A stretch of DNA of 64,000 nucleotides from Pseudopedobacter saltans DSM 12145 (GCF_000190735.1 NC_015177.1:3596001-3660000); one strand, 5' to 3'; counted from the stretch's first letter, positions 8,668-19,300 are shown. Numbers and translations are program-made. Notes: generated by a model from the sequence alone, not told the origin.

Positions 8668-9330
8668 TTATTTACAGAATTCTTCAATTAGTTTATCAGC
8701 GGCGTCAGACCCAATATTTTTAATTATTAATAGGGTTTTGCATGTGTTTTCTGTATCGTTTTGTTTTATCATTTTTCTGGCTTCGGCTAATTTCGTTTCT
8801 ATAAATTCATCATCAAAGCCCAACTCTTGTTTTAGTTTAATGATATGAGGTTCGTCTTTTGGGTTATTTTCTCCTTTTGCTTTCTTTTTATAGTATTCGA
8901 AAACTGTATTTTGCAACTGCTCCTGGATTTGGTAGTAGGCAATGGCGTTGTTTGTTTCTGCCTTATTTCTATCCTGACATCTGGGTTCTTCAAGAGCGAA
9001 TTTTATGGGAAGTGTTATTTGCCAGATTTTGTATCGTGTGTTTTTCACCTGCCATTTTCCATCGGTTAATTTGATGACCCGAATGGCCTCTTCGTCCAGG
9101 TCTATTCCCGGGCCGTCACTTACATACACTCTGCTAACTTTTCCCTCGCTGTTTACATTGAAGGTAACTGAAATTGTAGCTTGTATGCAGTTTGCTTTGG
9201 AATAGTTTGGGTAAATAATGTGCTGATTAACGAACTCCTGGAGCGTTTGCTTACCGTTATAGAATGTTGGCGATTCCTGGAAAGGAATTGTCCAAAATAT
9301 TAAAGCCCAAAGGTAATTGGAGAAAGCCAT
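8668..9330 (-). CDS. TonB C-terminal-domain protein with helical tail
   Basis: 220 residues. The N-terminus has a hydrophobic, signal-like stretch (about 1-18), followed directly by a TonB C-terminal domain at residues 28-115: LQEFVNQHIIYPNYSKA, ISVTFNVNSEGKVSRVYVSDG, DEEAIRVIKLTDGKWQV and ITLPIKF. The rest (about 125-220) is charged and probably helical. The usual layout (membrane anchor, proline-rich linker, TonB domain last) is not kept. It is therefore probably a periplasmic or envelope protein using the fold for binding, not a classical ExbB/ExbD-coupled energy transducer. Single gene. Confidence 0.75.
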   Translation of the reverse strand: MAFSNYLWALIFWTIPFQESPTFYNGKQTLQEFVNQHIIYPNYSKANCIQATISVTFNVNSEGKVSRVYVSDGPGIDLDEEAIRVIKLTDGKWQVKNTRYKIWQITLPIKFALEEPRCQDRNKAETNNAIAYYQIQEQLQNTVFEYYKKKAKGENNPKDEPHIIKLKQELGFDDEFIETKLAEARKMIKQNDTENTCKTLLIIKNIGSDAADKLIEEFCK

Positions 9331-9381
9331 GGTATTTTAGTATTACCTTAAATAGGTAACGCTAAAATACCCTATATAGTT

Positions 9382-9741
9382 TTACTCCTGGTCTTTGTTG
9401 TTGATTTCACCAAACAGCTTATCCATTTTATCTACATATTCGTTAGTATCGTCTACAAAGAATTCGAGCTGCGGTACGCTTTTTACCTGATCTTTGATTT
9501 TCTTACCTAGCAGATATCTGATTTCCGACGCTCTGGCTTTTATTGATTTTATCGCTTCGGCAGTATTTGGTACATTGAAAAAGCTCAAAAATACTCTTAC
9601 CATTCCTAAATCGGGAGTTGCTCTTACTTTAGTAACGGTAATCATAGAATTAGGGATCAAATGATTTGCCTCTCTTTGAAAATACTCGCCTAAATCTTTT
9701 TGTATAACGCGGGCAAATTTTTGTTGTCTTTTAGATTCCAT
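9382..9741 (-). CDS. rbfA: Ribosome-binding factor A
   Basis: 119 residues from the ATG at 9739-9741, giving the family-typical start MESKRQQKFARVIQKDLGEY. An upstream in-frame ATG (9777) would add a non-family, AT-rich dozen residues. The KH-like fold of RbfA is recognisable in ITVTKVRATPDLGMVRVFLSF and IRYLLGKKIKDQVKSVPQLEFFVDDT. It binds the 30S subunit near the 5' helix of 16S rRNA during late maturation and cold adaptation. It lies downstream of hflX on the same strand (97-base gap), so the two may be co-transcribed. Confidence 0.93.
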   Translation of the reverse strand: MESKRQQKFARVIQKDLGEYFQREANHLIPNSMITVTKVRATPDLGMVRVFLSFFNVPNTAEAIKSIKARASEIRYLLGKKIKDQVKSVPQLEFFVDDTNEYVDKMDKLFGEINNKDQE

Positions 9742-9838
9742 CTTTTTAAGTATTAAGATTTTAGTATCAAGTATCAAGACTTTGGACTGGTTCTTAAAGA
9801 TTGAATACTTTAAGTATCAGTAAATATCTGTTTTTTGA

Positions 9839-11071
9839 TTAATATAAAAAATTGTTGAAAGGATATATCTTCTCGTTTACAGCCTTCACTCTTTCGTATA
9901 TAACGTCTTTTAATTCGTCGGTATTTTCTTTTTCGGTAGCAGAGATGAATACAGCAGGAGATGCATTTTTAGCCATCCAGCTTTTCTTAAAATCCTCTAA
10001 AGTCATTTTAGGGGCTTCTTCATTATCTACCATCCATTCCTGTTCCGCTTCAACTCCCTGATAAGCGTCAATTTTATTGAAAACCGTAATGGTCTCTTTG
10101 TCTATCACACCCAAATCCTTTAATGTTTCATTAACTGTTCTGATATGATCTTCGAAATTCGGATGTGATATATCGACAACATGTATAAGAATATCTGCTT
10201 CTCTGGTTTCGTCTAGCGTAGATTTAAAACATTCTACCAAATGGTGAGGCAATTTTCTGATAAAGCCAACCGTGTCTGAAAGCAGGAATGGGACATTTTC
10301 GATAACGACCTTTCTGACAGTTGTGTCTAAGGTTGCGAAAAGCTTGTTTTCGGCAAAAACTTCTGATTTGGAAAGCATATTCATAATGGTAGATTTACCA
10401 ACGTTGGTATAACCAACCAAAGCAACCCGAACCATTTCTTTCCTGTTTTTCCTTTGTGTTAGATTTTGCTTGTCGATAGTCTTGAGCTTTTCTTTTAGGA
10501 GAGCGACCTTGTTATTGATCATCCTTCTATCGCTTTCTATTTGTGATTCTCCGGGACCACGCATACCGATACCGCCTTTTTGACGCTCCAAGTGTGTCCA
10601 CATTCGTGTAAGGCGAGGTAATAGATACTGTAGCTGAGCCAGCTCGACCTGTGTTTTGGCCTGGGCCGTTTGTGCTCTGCTTGCAAAAATATCCAGAATT
10701 AAATTGCTTCGGTCAAGAACCTTTACTGTTAGCTCTTCTTTTACCTTCAGCTCATTTTCGATATTTCTTACCTGCATTGGAGAAAGCTCATCATCAAAAA
10801 CGACCATGTCAATTTCCTCTGCAATAACATATTCTTTAATCTCTTCTAACTTACCGCTCCCAACAAAAGTTGCCCTGTCGGGTTTTTGAAGTTTCTGTGT
10901 AAAAACGTGTTTGGTTTCACCGCCGGCGGTGTCCACTAAGAATGCCAACTCCTCAAGGTATTCTTTTTCTCTCACTTCGGATGTTTCTGGAGTTATCAGA
11001 CCAATTAAAACAGCCGTTTCTTTCTTTGGAGCGGTGTCGTGGAGTTTTTTTAATAATGATTTTCTCGCCAT
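9839..11071 (-). CDS. hflX: GTPase HflX, ribosome-associated
   Basis: 410 residues. The N-terminal HflX domain ends with the linker signature RGPGESQIESDRR (about 171-183) and a coiled-coil. The Era-like G domain follows: G1 GYTNVGKS at 220-227, G3 DTVGF, G4 NKID. HflX binds the 50S subunit and splits stalled or heat-damaged 70S ribosomes using GTP. Length agrees with the family (E. coli 426). A possible Bacteroidota -7 element lies 13 bases before the start (11084-11091). Confidence 0.95.
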   Translation of the reverse strand: MARKSLLKKLHDTAPKKETAVLIGLITPETSEVREKEYLEELAFLVDTAGGETKHVFTQKLQKPDRATFVGSGKLEEIKEYVIAEEIDMVVFDDELSPMQVRNIENELKVKEELTVKVLDRSNLILDIFASRAQTAQAKTQVELAQLQYLLPRLTRMWTHLERQKGGIGMRGPGESQIESDRRMINNKVALLKEKLKTIDKQNLTQRKNRKEMVRVALVGYTNVGKSTIMNMLSKSEVFAENKLFATLDTTVRKVVIENVPFLLSDTVGFIRKLPHHLVECFKSTLDETREADILIHVVDISHPNFEDHIRTVNETLKDLGVIDKETITVFNKIDAYQGVEAEQEWMVDNEEAPKMTLEDFKKSWMAKNASPAVFISATEKENTDELKDVIYERVKAVNEKIYPFNNFLY

Positions 11072-11083
11072 ATATTACATTTA

Positions 11084-11091
11084 CAAAGATA
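11084..11091 (-). promoter_or_regulatory. Possible -7 element of the hflX promoter
   Basis: The minus strand reads TATCTTTG, a match to the Bacteroidota -7 consensus TAnnTTTG, just upstream of the hflX start. I could not find a good TTG at the expected -33 distance, so this stays tentative. Confidence 0.3.
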
Positions 11092-11341
11092 CAATAAGCT
11101 GGCCACTTTTTATATTTCGTTAAATGTTTGAGCTATTGCTTTTGTTCGGTAATAATTTTAGCTTTATAACCAGAGCTTGGTTGACAGACACATTTCTTAC
11201 GTTGCTATTCATTTGGGTAAAAAACCGTATGATGTGGTGCTCTAAAAACGCTATCCAGACAAAGTTAAAATCCATTGAAAGGGATATGCTTTTTATCGAA
11301 AAGACCAATATATTGTAAACCTAATTAGTTTTAAGAAAACT

Positions 11342-12040
11342 ATGAAAAAATTATTGCCCTTAATTTTCATTTTCTTTTTGCCCTTTTGTTTATTGGGTCA
11401 AAACAAAGTGCCCAAAGTAAATGAGGAGTCAATTATTATAGACGAATTGGGAAACCAATATAGTTATACACAATGGAGGAATATTTTAATGAGGCAAGAG
11501 CATTACTTGCAATTTAGAAGTAGAGAAAATGATAAAGATATTTTTGTTATAAGGAAATATACCGAAGAACAAAAAGAGAAGAGAATGGCCGCCGCTCCAA
11601 AGCCAAAGTCAAGTCCGTCATTTACAGAGGGTTACGCTTTTAAATATTTTAATATGAGAACTTTAGACGGTCAGAAAATAAAAGCAAAAGATCTGTCTGG
11701 AAAAGTGTTAGTTTTCAATTTCTGGTTTATAAATTGCCCTCCTTGCAGAGCCGAGATTCCGGAGCTTAATCGTTTGGTAGATCGGTATAAAAATGATAAA
11801 GATGTTATGTTTTTAGGCGTGGCATTGGACGAAAAGGCTGATTTGGAAGAATTTTTTAAAAAGAACCCTTTTAATTATATTCAATTGAGATGGGGACGAG
11901 ATATTTCTTCTAGCCAGGGTGTAAAATCTTACCCTACTCATCTTGTTGTAGATAAAGAAGGTAAAATACAATTTAGTGGACAAGGTTTATCCGTAAATAC
12001 AGTCTATTGGATAGACAAAACTATAAAAGAGGTGCTGTAA
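11342..12040 (+). CDS. TlpA/ResA-like periplasmic thiol-disulfide oxidoreductase
   Basis: 232 residues with a signal peptide (1-20, ending LLGQ). A charged region of unknown role covers residues 25-95, then a thioredoxin-fold domain runs from about 98 to the end. The active site is C132-P-P-C135 within FWFINCPPCRAEIPELN, followed by VMFLGVALDEK and the cis-Pro region SYPTHLVVD. Such proteins reduce or oxidise thiols in the periplasm, for example in cytochrome c maturation; the partner here is unknown. It stands alone. Confidence 0.85.
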   Translation: MKKLLPLIFIFFLPFCLLGQNKVPKVNEESIIIDELGNQYSYTQWRNILMRQEHYLQFRSRENDKDIFVIRKYTEEQKEKRMAAAPKPKSSPSFTEGYAFKYFNMRTLDGQKIKAKDLSGKVLVFNFWFINCPPCRAEIPELNRLVDRYKNDKDVMFLGVALDEKADLEEFFKKNPFNYIQLRWGRDISSSQGVKSYPTHLVVDKEGKIQFSGQGLSVNTVYWIDKTIKEVL

Positions 12041-12109
12041 GTCGTATCTTTTTGATTTTCAAATTATTGGCTTGAAGTTTGAGGGGGATTCTTTCCTAAT
12101 TCTCTATCT

Positions 12110-12418
12110 ATGTTTGAAAAAAATTATCATTATGACATCGTTTCACCAGCTGTGGAGCGATTTAAAGATCAGGGTTATACCCTTGATTTTGATGTTGAAG
12201 GAGATTTTCTGGTCTCCTCAGGAGAAAAAGTCCCTTTTAAAGATGTTGAGTTAACAGATGTTTTCCATTTTGAAAACCAAGAAGATCTTTCAGATGATTC
12301 GGTTGTTTATGCTGTATCAACCAAAAATGGATTGAAAGGAGTCTTGGTTACCGGGCTGGGAATGTGTGCAGAAGAGTTAAAAACGAACTTAAATAAATTA
12401 TTGGTCAATCGTGTTTAG
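12110..12418 (+). CDS. Small conserved Bacteroidota protein of unknown function
   Basis: 102 residues, cytoplasmic, acidic. The pattern (KDQGYTLDFDVEGDF near the N-terminus, VFHFENQEDLSDDSVVYAVS, then GLKGVLVTGLGMCAE) fits a small Bacteroidota family that, from memory, is often labelled phosphoribosylpyrophosphate synthetase in databases. It has none of the PRPP synthetase motifs and is about a third of that enzyme's length, so the label is not justified. It ends overlapping the convergent P-loop gene by 21 bases (12398-12418). Confidence 0.7.
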   Translation: MFEKNYHYDIVSPAVERFKDQGYTLDFDVEGDFLVSSGEKVPFKDVELTDVFHFENQEDLSDDSVVYAVSTKNGLKGVLVTGLGMCAEELKTNLNKLLVNRV

Positions 12419-12955
12419 GAATGCATTCACGGCGTTGATCGCATTTTCCAATCTGTCTTCTATTCCTCCTACTTCTAAATATTTTGCATTTATGTTTTCA
12501 AGTTCTTTTTTCCAGATATCGAAGAAATGATCTCCCATTCCTTTGAAATTGCGGAGTGGATCATCTTCCCAAGGGAGATCATTTTTTAATAAAATATAGA
12601 AATCGTATAATCTTTTAGGCATCTCCTTCGAGACAACATCAGGGCATAGGCCAAATTGATGTTCGCACCAAACTTTAACGGTCATAAAAGTCGTATCGCA
12701 AAAAAGCAAGCCACTCTTTGCAACGGAGGATATGGCATCTTCTAAAGCAATTTGCCCAAAAAACATATTCTCTTCGTCTTGTATTGTACACTCCCCGTTC
12801 ATATTTGCACAATAGAACCGCGAATATTCAGGGACCCACAAACTATTAAAATGCTCGGCAAGTCCTTGTGTAATGGTGCTCTTTCCTGACGATTCAGGAC
12901 CGACAATCGCTATTTTAATAGGTCTTACCCCCAAGTCATTAAGATTATTAGTCAT
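12398..12955 (-). CDS. NadR-like P-loop ATPase/kinase
   Basis: 185 residues. A Walker A motif, GPESSGKST, lies at about residues 19-27, followed by WVPEYSRFYC, as in the ribosylnicotinamide kinase domain of NadR and the AAA_28 group. LLFCDTTFMTVKVW supplies the acidic Walker B-like strand. The nicotinamide-nucleotide adenylyltransferase domain of full NadR is absent, so only a small-molecule kinase role is suggested. In many Bacteroidota a similar stand-alone ATP-binding protein lies near PnuC or thiamine transport genes; neither is seen here. The 3' end overlaps the convergent gene. Confidence 0.75.
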   Translation of the reverse strand: MTNNLNDLGVRPIKIAIVGPESSGKSTITQGLAEHFNSLWVPEYSRFYCANMNGECTIQDEENMFFGQIALEDAISSVAKSGLLFCDTTFMTVKVWCEHQFGLCPDVVSKEMPKRLYDFYILLKNDLPWEDDPLRNFKGMGDHFFDIWKKELENINAKYLEVGGIEDRLENAINAVNAFLNTIDQ

Positions 12956-13052
12956 TGATTGAAATAGTTTATTAGTCGTTTCTCTTCTGTTTTTATGTTT
13001 GCTTATTTCAAAGATGCGCTTGTCTCAATATTCAAGTCTCATATCTCCATAT

Positions 13053-15947
13053 CTAACCTAATATCTCTTTAATGTCTTCTTCGGATAATGATTTTATAAA
13101 GCTTTCCTCTGTTGTAATTAACGATTTCGCTACCGTCAGTTTCCTGTTTTGTAAAGCCAGAATCTTTTCTTCCACGGTATCTTTGGTGATAAATTTATAG
13201 ATAAATACATTTTTAGTTTGTCCGATTCTATGGCTTCTGTCAATTGCCTGTTGTTCAATAGCGGGGTTCCACCACGGGTCAAGTATAAAGACATAATCTG
13301 CTTCCGTAAGGTTTAATCCTACACCGCCCGCTTTTATCGATATTAAAAAAACCTGAATGTTTTTATCATTTTTAAATTCTTCCACAACTTTCCCTCTTTG
13401 TTGTGTCGAACCGTCAAGATAAGAATAAGCGATATGGTTTTTATCAAAGTAATTTCTATAAAGATCCAGCTGTTTAACAAATTGTGAGAAGACGAGCACT
13501 TTATGTCCGGCTTCGATAACACTTTGAAGCTTGTAAATCACATCGGTAAATTTACTGGATTCACCTTCATATTCGTGGTTTATTAAAACCGGATGATTTG
13601 CAATCTGTCTTAACTTGGTTAAACCCTGGAGCATTTGTACGGGAGACTTCGAGAATTCGCCGTTTTCGATGGATTTTAGCAGTTCATTTCTGTATTCAGA
13701 TTTCGTTTTTTCATAAAAGTCAGCCTGATCTTCAGTCATTTCACTGAAGAAGATATTTTCGGTTTTTGGAGGTAATTCAGAAGCAACCTGCTCCTTTGTT
13801 CTTCGCATAACAAAAGGCTTGATGAGAGCCTGCAATTTGTGCGCTTTCTCTTCGTCTTTCTTTTTTTCGATAGGCTGAACAAATTCTGATTGAAAAAATG
13901 ACTGCGAACCCAATAATCCGGGGTTAATAAATGACATTTGCGTCCATAAATCGTTAACCGTATTTTCTACCGGAGTTCCTGATAAAATCAGTTTATATCT
14001 TGAATTTAGCTGTTTTATAGCTTTAAAAGCCTTCGAAGTTGGGTTTTTGATGTTCTGACTTTCGTCCAGAATAATGTAGTTAAAATACATCTCTTTTAGA
14101 AGGTCTATATCAATTCTACTGATTCCGTAAGTGGTTATTACTACGTCAAATTGACTTAAATGATCTATGTTTTTTTCTCGACCGGAGCCGGTATGTGTAT
14201 AAATCTTTAGTTGTGGAGTGAACTTTTTAGCCTCGTTTATCCAATTGTAAATTAAAGACGTAGGCATCACGATCAGGGATGTTGTGTGAATCCTCTGCTC
14301 TTCTTGTATTTCTTTGCTTTTTTGTAGTAAAGCCAGGGTCTGGATTGTTTTTCCTAATCCCATATCGTCTGCCAGGCATCCCCCAAAATTATATTTCTGC
14401 AAAAAGTGAAACCAGTTATATCCCGCATGCTGGTATGGCCTTAAATTACCATGGAAACCTATTGGTCCCTCAACCTCTTCAATATGTTCGAAATCTGTCA
14501 GACGTTGCAGTTTTCTGTCCATAGTTACGCTGGCCAATTCGCTACTTGCAAAGTCATGAACGAGGCCCACGTGAAGCTTTTTCAGTTGGAGATGATCAGT
14601 CCCCTCTGAAAAAGAGAGTAGATTGCCATATTGAGAGAACCATTTTTCGGGAATAATAGCTATTTCCCCATTGGGCAGGGTAAATTCTCTCTTTTTGTTT
14701 AGAATATGATTTTTAAGTTGGATAAATGGGATTTTATAAATGCCAAAGTGTACAATCGCATTAATGTCGAACCAGTCATTGTTTTCCTGAATTTCCAGAT
14801 CTATTTTGTTGGTTCCTATGATATATTTCTGAGCGCTTGTATCGGCTTCGAATACATAGCCTTTTTCTATCAATCGATCGTGATTCTCGCTTATCCAATC
14901 AAAAACGCTGAAAGATTTGTCTATGTTTTCCTCATTTTGATCTACTTCGAAATGGATAAATAAGTTTGAGTTTTTTTTCAGTCCAAGAGAAGTAAGTTCT
15001 TCAATTCTATCTTTTTCCCATTTTAAAGACCTTTTTATGCGATGAAATAGGTAGTCGTCTCCATGTCTTTCCATTTTTACGCTCACTTCTGTATTGTTCC
15101 CTGCCGGAAAAACATAATTGGCATATCGGAAATAGAGCTGAAGTTCGGAAATACCTTCAGGAACGTATACCACTTTCAGAACAGGGACAGCCTGATATTT
15201 TTCTGTGTTTATCGTAAAACCTTCGGCATAAACATGATGCTTTTCTATTAATGGCGAAACAAACTTTTCAAAGTAAGTTTGCTCTGAAGATTTTGGAATA
15301 GAAATATATCTCTTGTTTAAAAAAGGTTGTAGTTTTTTACCTTCCAGATTTTGGTCGAAATAGTAGAGAGAATTCTCTACAAGTAGTAAAGCAGGATTGT
15401 TTGATACGATTTGGGCATCTTTAAACATAAATTCTACCCTTAAACCTTGATATTTGATGGTTGGAAAATATCTTGTTTCTATTTCATTTCTTCTAAAATG
15501 AAACAGAATGGTAGCGGGCTCTTCCGTAATTTCCACTTTTCTTTCTACCGGCCAACCTTCTTTACTCATTAAGAATACCTGCTTATCTTTTAACAAAGGG
15601 ATTGCTTCTGCAATTTTCTTCTCCAGTTTCGGCCTGATTGTATCATAGGATTTGTCGTCCCAATGCTTTGTGAAGAACTCCAGAGGTCGAATGTTTTTCT
15701 TATAGATCTTTTTTATGATAGCTCCTTGTTCTAAACCATCTAATATTTTTATGATTTTGAAATCTTCTTCTGTAATGTGCTTTTTAAATTCCTCAGCAGT
15801 ATTTGAAAAAATTCTTTGATGAGTAAGGGAAAAACTACCATTCGGATTCAACTGTACGATATGCGGCTCTATTAAATAGCCCAGAAAATCATGTTTGGCT
15901 AATGAATAAACTAACTGGCAGGGCTTATGGCTATCTACTCTCAACAT
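13053..15947 (-). CDS. SNF2-family DNA-dependent ATPase/helicase
   Basis: 964 residues. The ATPase core is in the C-terminal half: motif I DDMGLGKTIQTLALL (about 527-541), motif II DESQNIKNP in place of DEAH, motif III LSGTPVENTVNDLW, then helicase C with VFSQFVKQLDLY, ISIKAGGVGLNLTEADYVF and the SNF2 motif VI signature DRSHRIGQT (about 905). The N-terminal 480 residues are poorly conserved and have no SWIM zinc finger that I can see. Bacterial SNF2 proteins translocate on double-stranded DNA and displace bound proteins such as RNA polymerase. Single gene upstream of the carbohydrate island, on the opposite strand to susC. Confidence 0.92.
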   Translation of the reverse strand: MLRVDSHKPCQLVYSLAKHDFLGYLIEPHIVQLNPNGSFSLTHQRIFSNTAEEFKKHITEEDFKIIKILDGLEQGAIIKKIYKKNIRPLEFFTKHWDDKSYDTIRPKLEKKIAEAIPLLKDKQVFLMSKEGWPVERKVEITEEPATILFHFRRNEIETRYFPTIKYQGLRVEFMFKDAQIVSNNPALLLVENSLYYFDQNLEGKKLQPFLNKRYISIPKSSEQTYFEKFVSPLIEKHHVYAEGFTINTEKYQAVPVLKVVYVPEGISELQLYFRYANYVFPAGNNTEVSVKMERHGDDYLFHRIKRSLKWEKDRIEELTSLGLKKNSNLFIHFEVDQNEENIDKSFSVFDWISENHDRLIEKGYVFEADTSAQKYIIGTNKIDLEIQENNDWFDINAIVHFGIYKIPFIQLKNHILNKKREFTLPNGEIAIIPEKWFSQYGNLLSFSEGTDHLQLKKLHVGLVHDFASSELASVTMDRKLQRLTDFEHIEEVEGPIGFHGNLRPYQHAGYNWFHFLQKYNFGGCLADDMGLGKTIQTLALLQKSKEIQEEQRIHTTSLIVMPTSLIYNWINEAKKFTPQLKIYTHTGSGREKNIDHLSQFDVVITTYGISRIDIDLLKEMYFNYIILDESQNIKNPTSKAFKAIKQLNSRYKLILSGTPVENTVNDLWTQMSFINPGLLGSQSFFQSEFVQPIEKKKDEEKAHKLQALIKPFVMRRTKEQVASELPPKTENIFFSEMTEDQADFYEKTKSEYRNELLKSIENGEFSKSPVQMLQGLTKLRQIANHPVLINHEYEGESSKFTDVIYKLQSVIEAGHKVLVFSQFVKQLDLYRNYFDKNHIAYSYLDGSTQQRGKVVEEFKNDKNIQVFLISIKAGGVGLNLTEADYVFILDPWWNPAIEQQAIDRSHRIGQTKNVFIYKFITKDTVEEKILALQNRKLTVAKSLITTEESFIKSLSEEDIKEILG

Positions 15948-16362
15948 CTAAAACAAAAATTTTTAGAAGTTAAAAGCTTAAAAAGGGCTAAAGTAGGAAT
16001 AATAAATTAATAAATGGCAACTTGATTTAGTTGGTAATATATTGCTCCTTCCCCCGAAACTGTAACCTCTATTTAGTGAAATAACTTAAATAAATAGGAG
16101 TAAAATCTTAAAAACAAAATTTTTGGTTTTTTATAAAAGAGGGATAGAAGAGATTTCAGTGGTCTTTTCTTTAAAATGAAATCTTTTTTAATGTTGTATG
16201 TATTCCAGTTTGGTTGATAAAAATGCCAATTAGACATAATTTAGCTATTGTTGAAAAGCTCTAAAGCTTTTGTTTGCCAATTAAAAAGAATTAGACACTA
16301 ACTCAGAGATCATTTTTAATTAAAGGATCTCAATTAATAACCACATAACCAATAAAATAATT
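15948..16362. other. Divergent intergenic region upstream of susC
   Basis: About 415 bases between the helicase and susC starts. It should hold both promoters. A weak inverted repeat, GAGATC (16306-16311) and GATCTC (16326-16331), lies 32 bases before the susC start. I see no perfect TAnnTTTG element, no sigma/anti-sigma pair and no small gene. Confidence 0.4.
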
Positions 16363-19300
16363 ATGAACAGAATGATTTATTCCTGGCGCTATTTCCCGTT
16401 TGGGAAAATGTTAGAGAAAAGCAATAGCTGCAAAAGTATTTTTAGATGCTTTTTTATTATAGCAGCTTTTTTGATTACTCAAGCCTCTTTTGCGCAAGAC
16501 AAAATCCAGGTTAAGGGAAAAGTCCTCTTATCTGATGGAACACCAGGCATCGGAGTTGTCGTCGGCATTAAAGGATCTGTAATAGGAACTACCACAGATC
16601 CAAATGGAAACTTTTCCTTGACCGCCAATAACAACGATATTCTAGTATTTAGTCAAATAGGGTTACAAAAATTGGAAGTCCCGGTGAAGGGACAAAAACA
16701 AATTAATGTAACTATGAAAGACGATGTTTCTGAGCTCAGCGAAGTTGTAGTTGTGGGGTATGGTACTCAAAAGAAAGCTAACCTTAGTGGAGCCGTTACT
16801 GCAATTGGGGCAGATGAGATCGCTAATAGACCGACGACTAACTTAACCTCATCGTTGCAGGGAATTGCTCCAGGTGTGACTATAACACGTTCAAGTGGTA
16901 AGCCAGGAGGCGAAGGAGCTTCCATTAAGATTAGGGGAGAAACCTCGGCGAATAAAACAGATGTACTGGTTTTGGTAGATGGTATACAAATGGATATGAA
17001 CTTGGTAAATCCAGATGATGTAGAAAGTATTTCTGTGCTGAAAGATGCTTCGGCTGCGGCGATTTATGGGGCGAGAGCAGCGGGAGGTGTTGTCCTTGTT
17101 ACAACAAAAAAAGGGTCTGGAGGAAAGACAAGGATCAACCTTAATTCATACTATGGAATAAATAAAACAGCCAGACAGCCACAGAGATTATCGTCTTGGG
17201 ATGAACAAGTATTAATTGATGAAGCCAGGTTTAATGCTACAGGAGCCAGGGAATATACCCCGGAAATGATGGAATGGATTAGAAACCCAAACTTTCAATA
17301 TCGTGAAAATCCCACTGCTGATAGATGGGAGTATTTTGGAAGTACGGATTGGGTTAAGGAAGGGATGAATAAATATAGCGATATGCAAAACCACGGACTG
17401 TCGATATCTGGTGGAGATCAAAAATTAAATTATATGGTTTCGGGGGGATATTATCAGAGAAATGGAGTGTTGAGATATGGGCCAGATGATAACTCGAGGA
17501 CAAATTTTAAGCTCAACTTAAATGGTGAGCTCAATAAATATTTAAGTATTGGCATTGTAGGAGGATATATTGGATCATTTATAAATGAGAATGCAAACGG
17601 GACGAACAATATTATTGCCAACCTTTATCGCAGCAGAAATAGACAACTAGTGTATACGCCAATAGAGGATACAACAGGTCAGCCATTTAATGGCGATTTG
17701 CAGGTAAATGCTATCGATATTCAAAAGAATGGAGGAAAGGAAATCCGTAATACCGAAACTTATCAGGGTAAGTTTAATTTAACAGTTAAGAATCTTGTAA
17801 AAGGACTTACCGCAGACTTTACTGCGTGGCGAAATCAGGACAACTATTTGATGCAAGCGAATAGAAGGACCTTAAGGTGGTACGGTAGAACTACCAGTAC
17901 GTTAAGGAATTCCGTTCAAGATCCAAACGAGGTTATAGAGGAGAAGAGTAGAGCTTCCCATGATAATTTACAGGGCGTTTTAAATTATACAGCCAGAATA
18001 GATAAACACAATTTCAAATTGCTGGCTGGTTCTTCGTTTGAAGAATATAGGATGGAGCAAACTCGAGCTTCTGCAAAAAGCATGGTAAACAATGACTTCT
18101 TTAGTTTAAATTTTGCAGATCCATCTACAAAACAAGCAACTGATACCGTAGCAACTTGGGCTATGGGGTCGTTTTTTGGACGATTTAATTATGATTATGC
18201 GGAGAAATATCTATTCGAAGCGTCTTTTAGATATGACGGCAGTTCTAGGCTATCTCCGGAAAATAGATGGCAGCTTTTTCCATCTTTTTCTGCAGCGTGG
18301 AGGATTTCTTCGGAAGATTTCATGAAGGAAAACCTTCCTGTTGTATCGAATCTTAAGTTAAGAGCTTCTTGGGGTCAATTAGGTAATGGAGCGGTACTTG
18401 GGCTGTATGATTACATAACTTTGTTAAGTGGTGGTTTACAGAAAACAAATAGAAATATTTATCCAAACTTAATTTTAAATGGAGCACAAACCCAATATGT
18501 ATTCCAAGAAGAGCTTCCTTCGCCAACTAAAACCTGGGAAACCGTTCAACAAGCAAATATTGGGGTAGATTTAGGCCTATTTCAGGAAAGGTTAACTTTA
18601 ACAGCAGATATTTTTGAAAAGAGAAACAAGGATATGCTGGCGATAATAAAAGTTCCCAATATTATTGGAGTAAAAACAGGATCTACAAATATAGGTGAGC
18701 TAAAAAGTTACGGTTGGGAGGCGGCACTTAGATGGCGAGATAAGTTTGGAAGTGTTAGGTATAATGTTGGATTCAACTTCTCCGATAATCAAAATAAATT
18801 AGTTCATTATAAAGGAAATAATTCGATTGGAGCGGGTGGTATAGTAGAGCTTCTTGAGGGATATCCTCTTAATAGTGTTTGGGGATATAAAACAGACGGC
18901 TACTTTCAAACTATTGAAGAAGCTAATGCCTACAAGGCAAAAGTATCTTATCCATTTGCGCCAGCAAATGCATTTCAGCCGGGTGACGTAAAATATCTTG
19001 ATTTAGATGGGAACGGTGTCATTTCTGCAGGAGGGGGAACCCCAGACAAACCAGGGGATTTGGTTTATTTAGGAACTACATCGGCAAGATATACTTATGG
19101 ATTTGATTTTGGTGTAAATTGGAACAGGTTCGATTTTTCGGCAATGTTTCAGGGAGTTGGAAAGAGAGCTTTCAAAATTAATGATAATGCATTTGTCCCT
19201 TTCATACAAACAGCGTTTATGCCTTGGACAATCCATATGGATAGGTGGACACCAGAGAATCCAAATGCGTTGTTTCCAAGAATGTATCAAACGAATAATT

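Noticed and set aside
11120-11318. Two overlapping small open frames on opposite strands (62 and 64 codons)
   Set aside because: No recognisable domain, AT-rich composition, and each is the shadow of the other. No reason to prefer either as a gene.
12110-12418. Phosphoribosylpyrophosphate synthetase
   Set aside because: Far too short and without the PRPP-binding motif.
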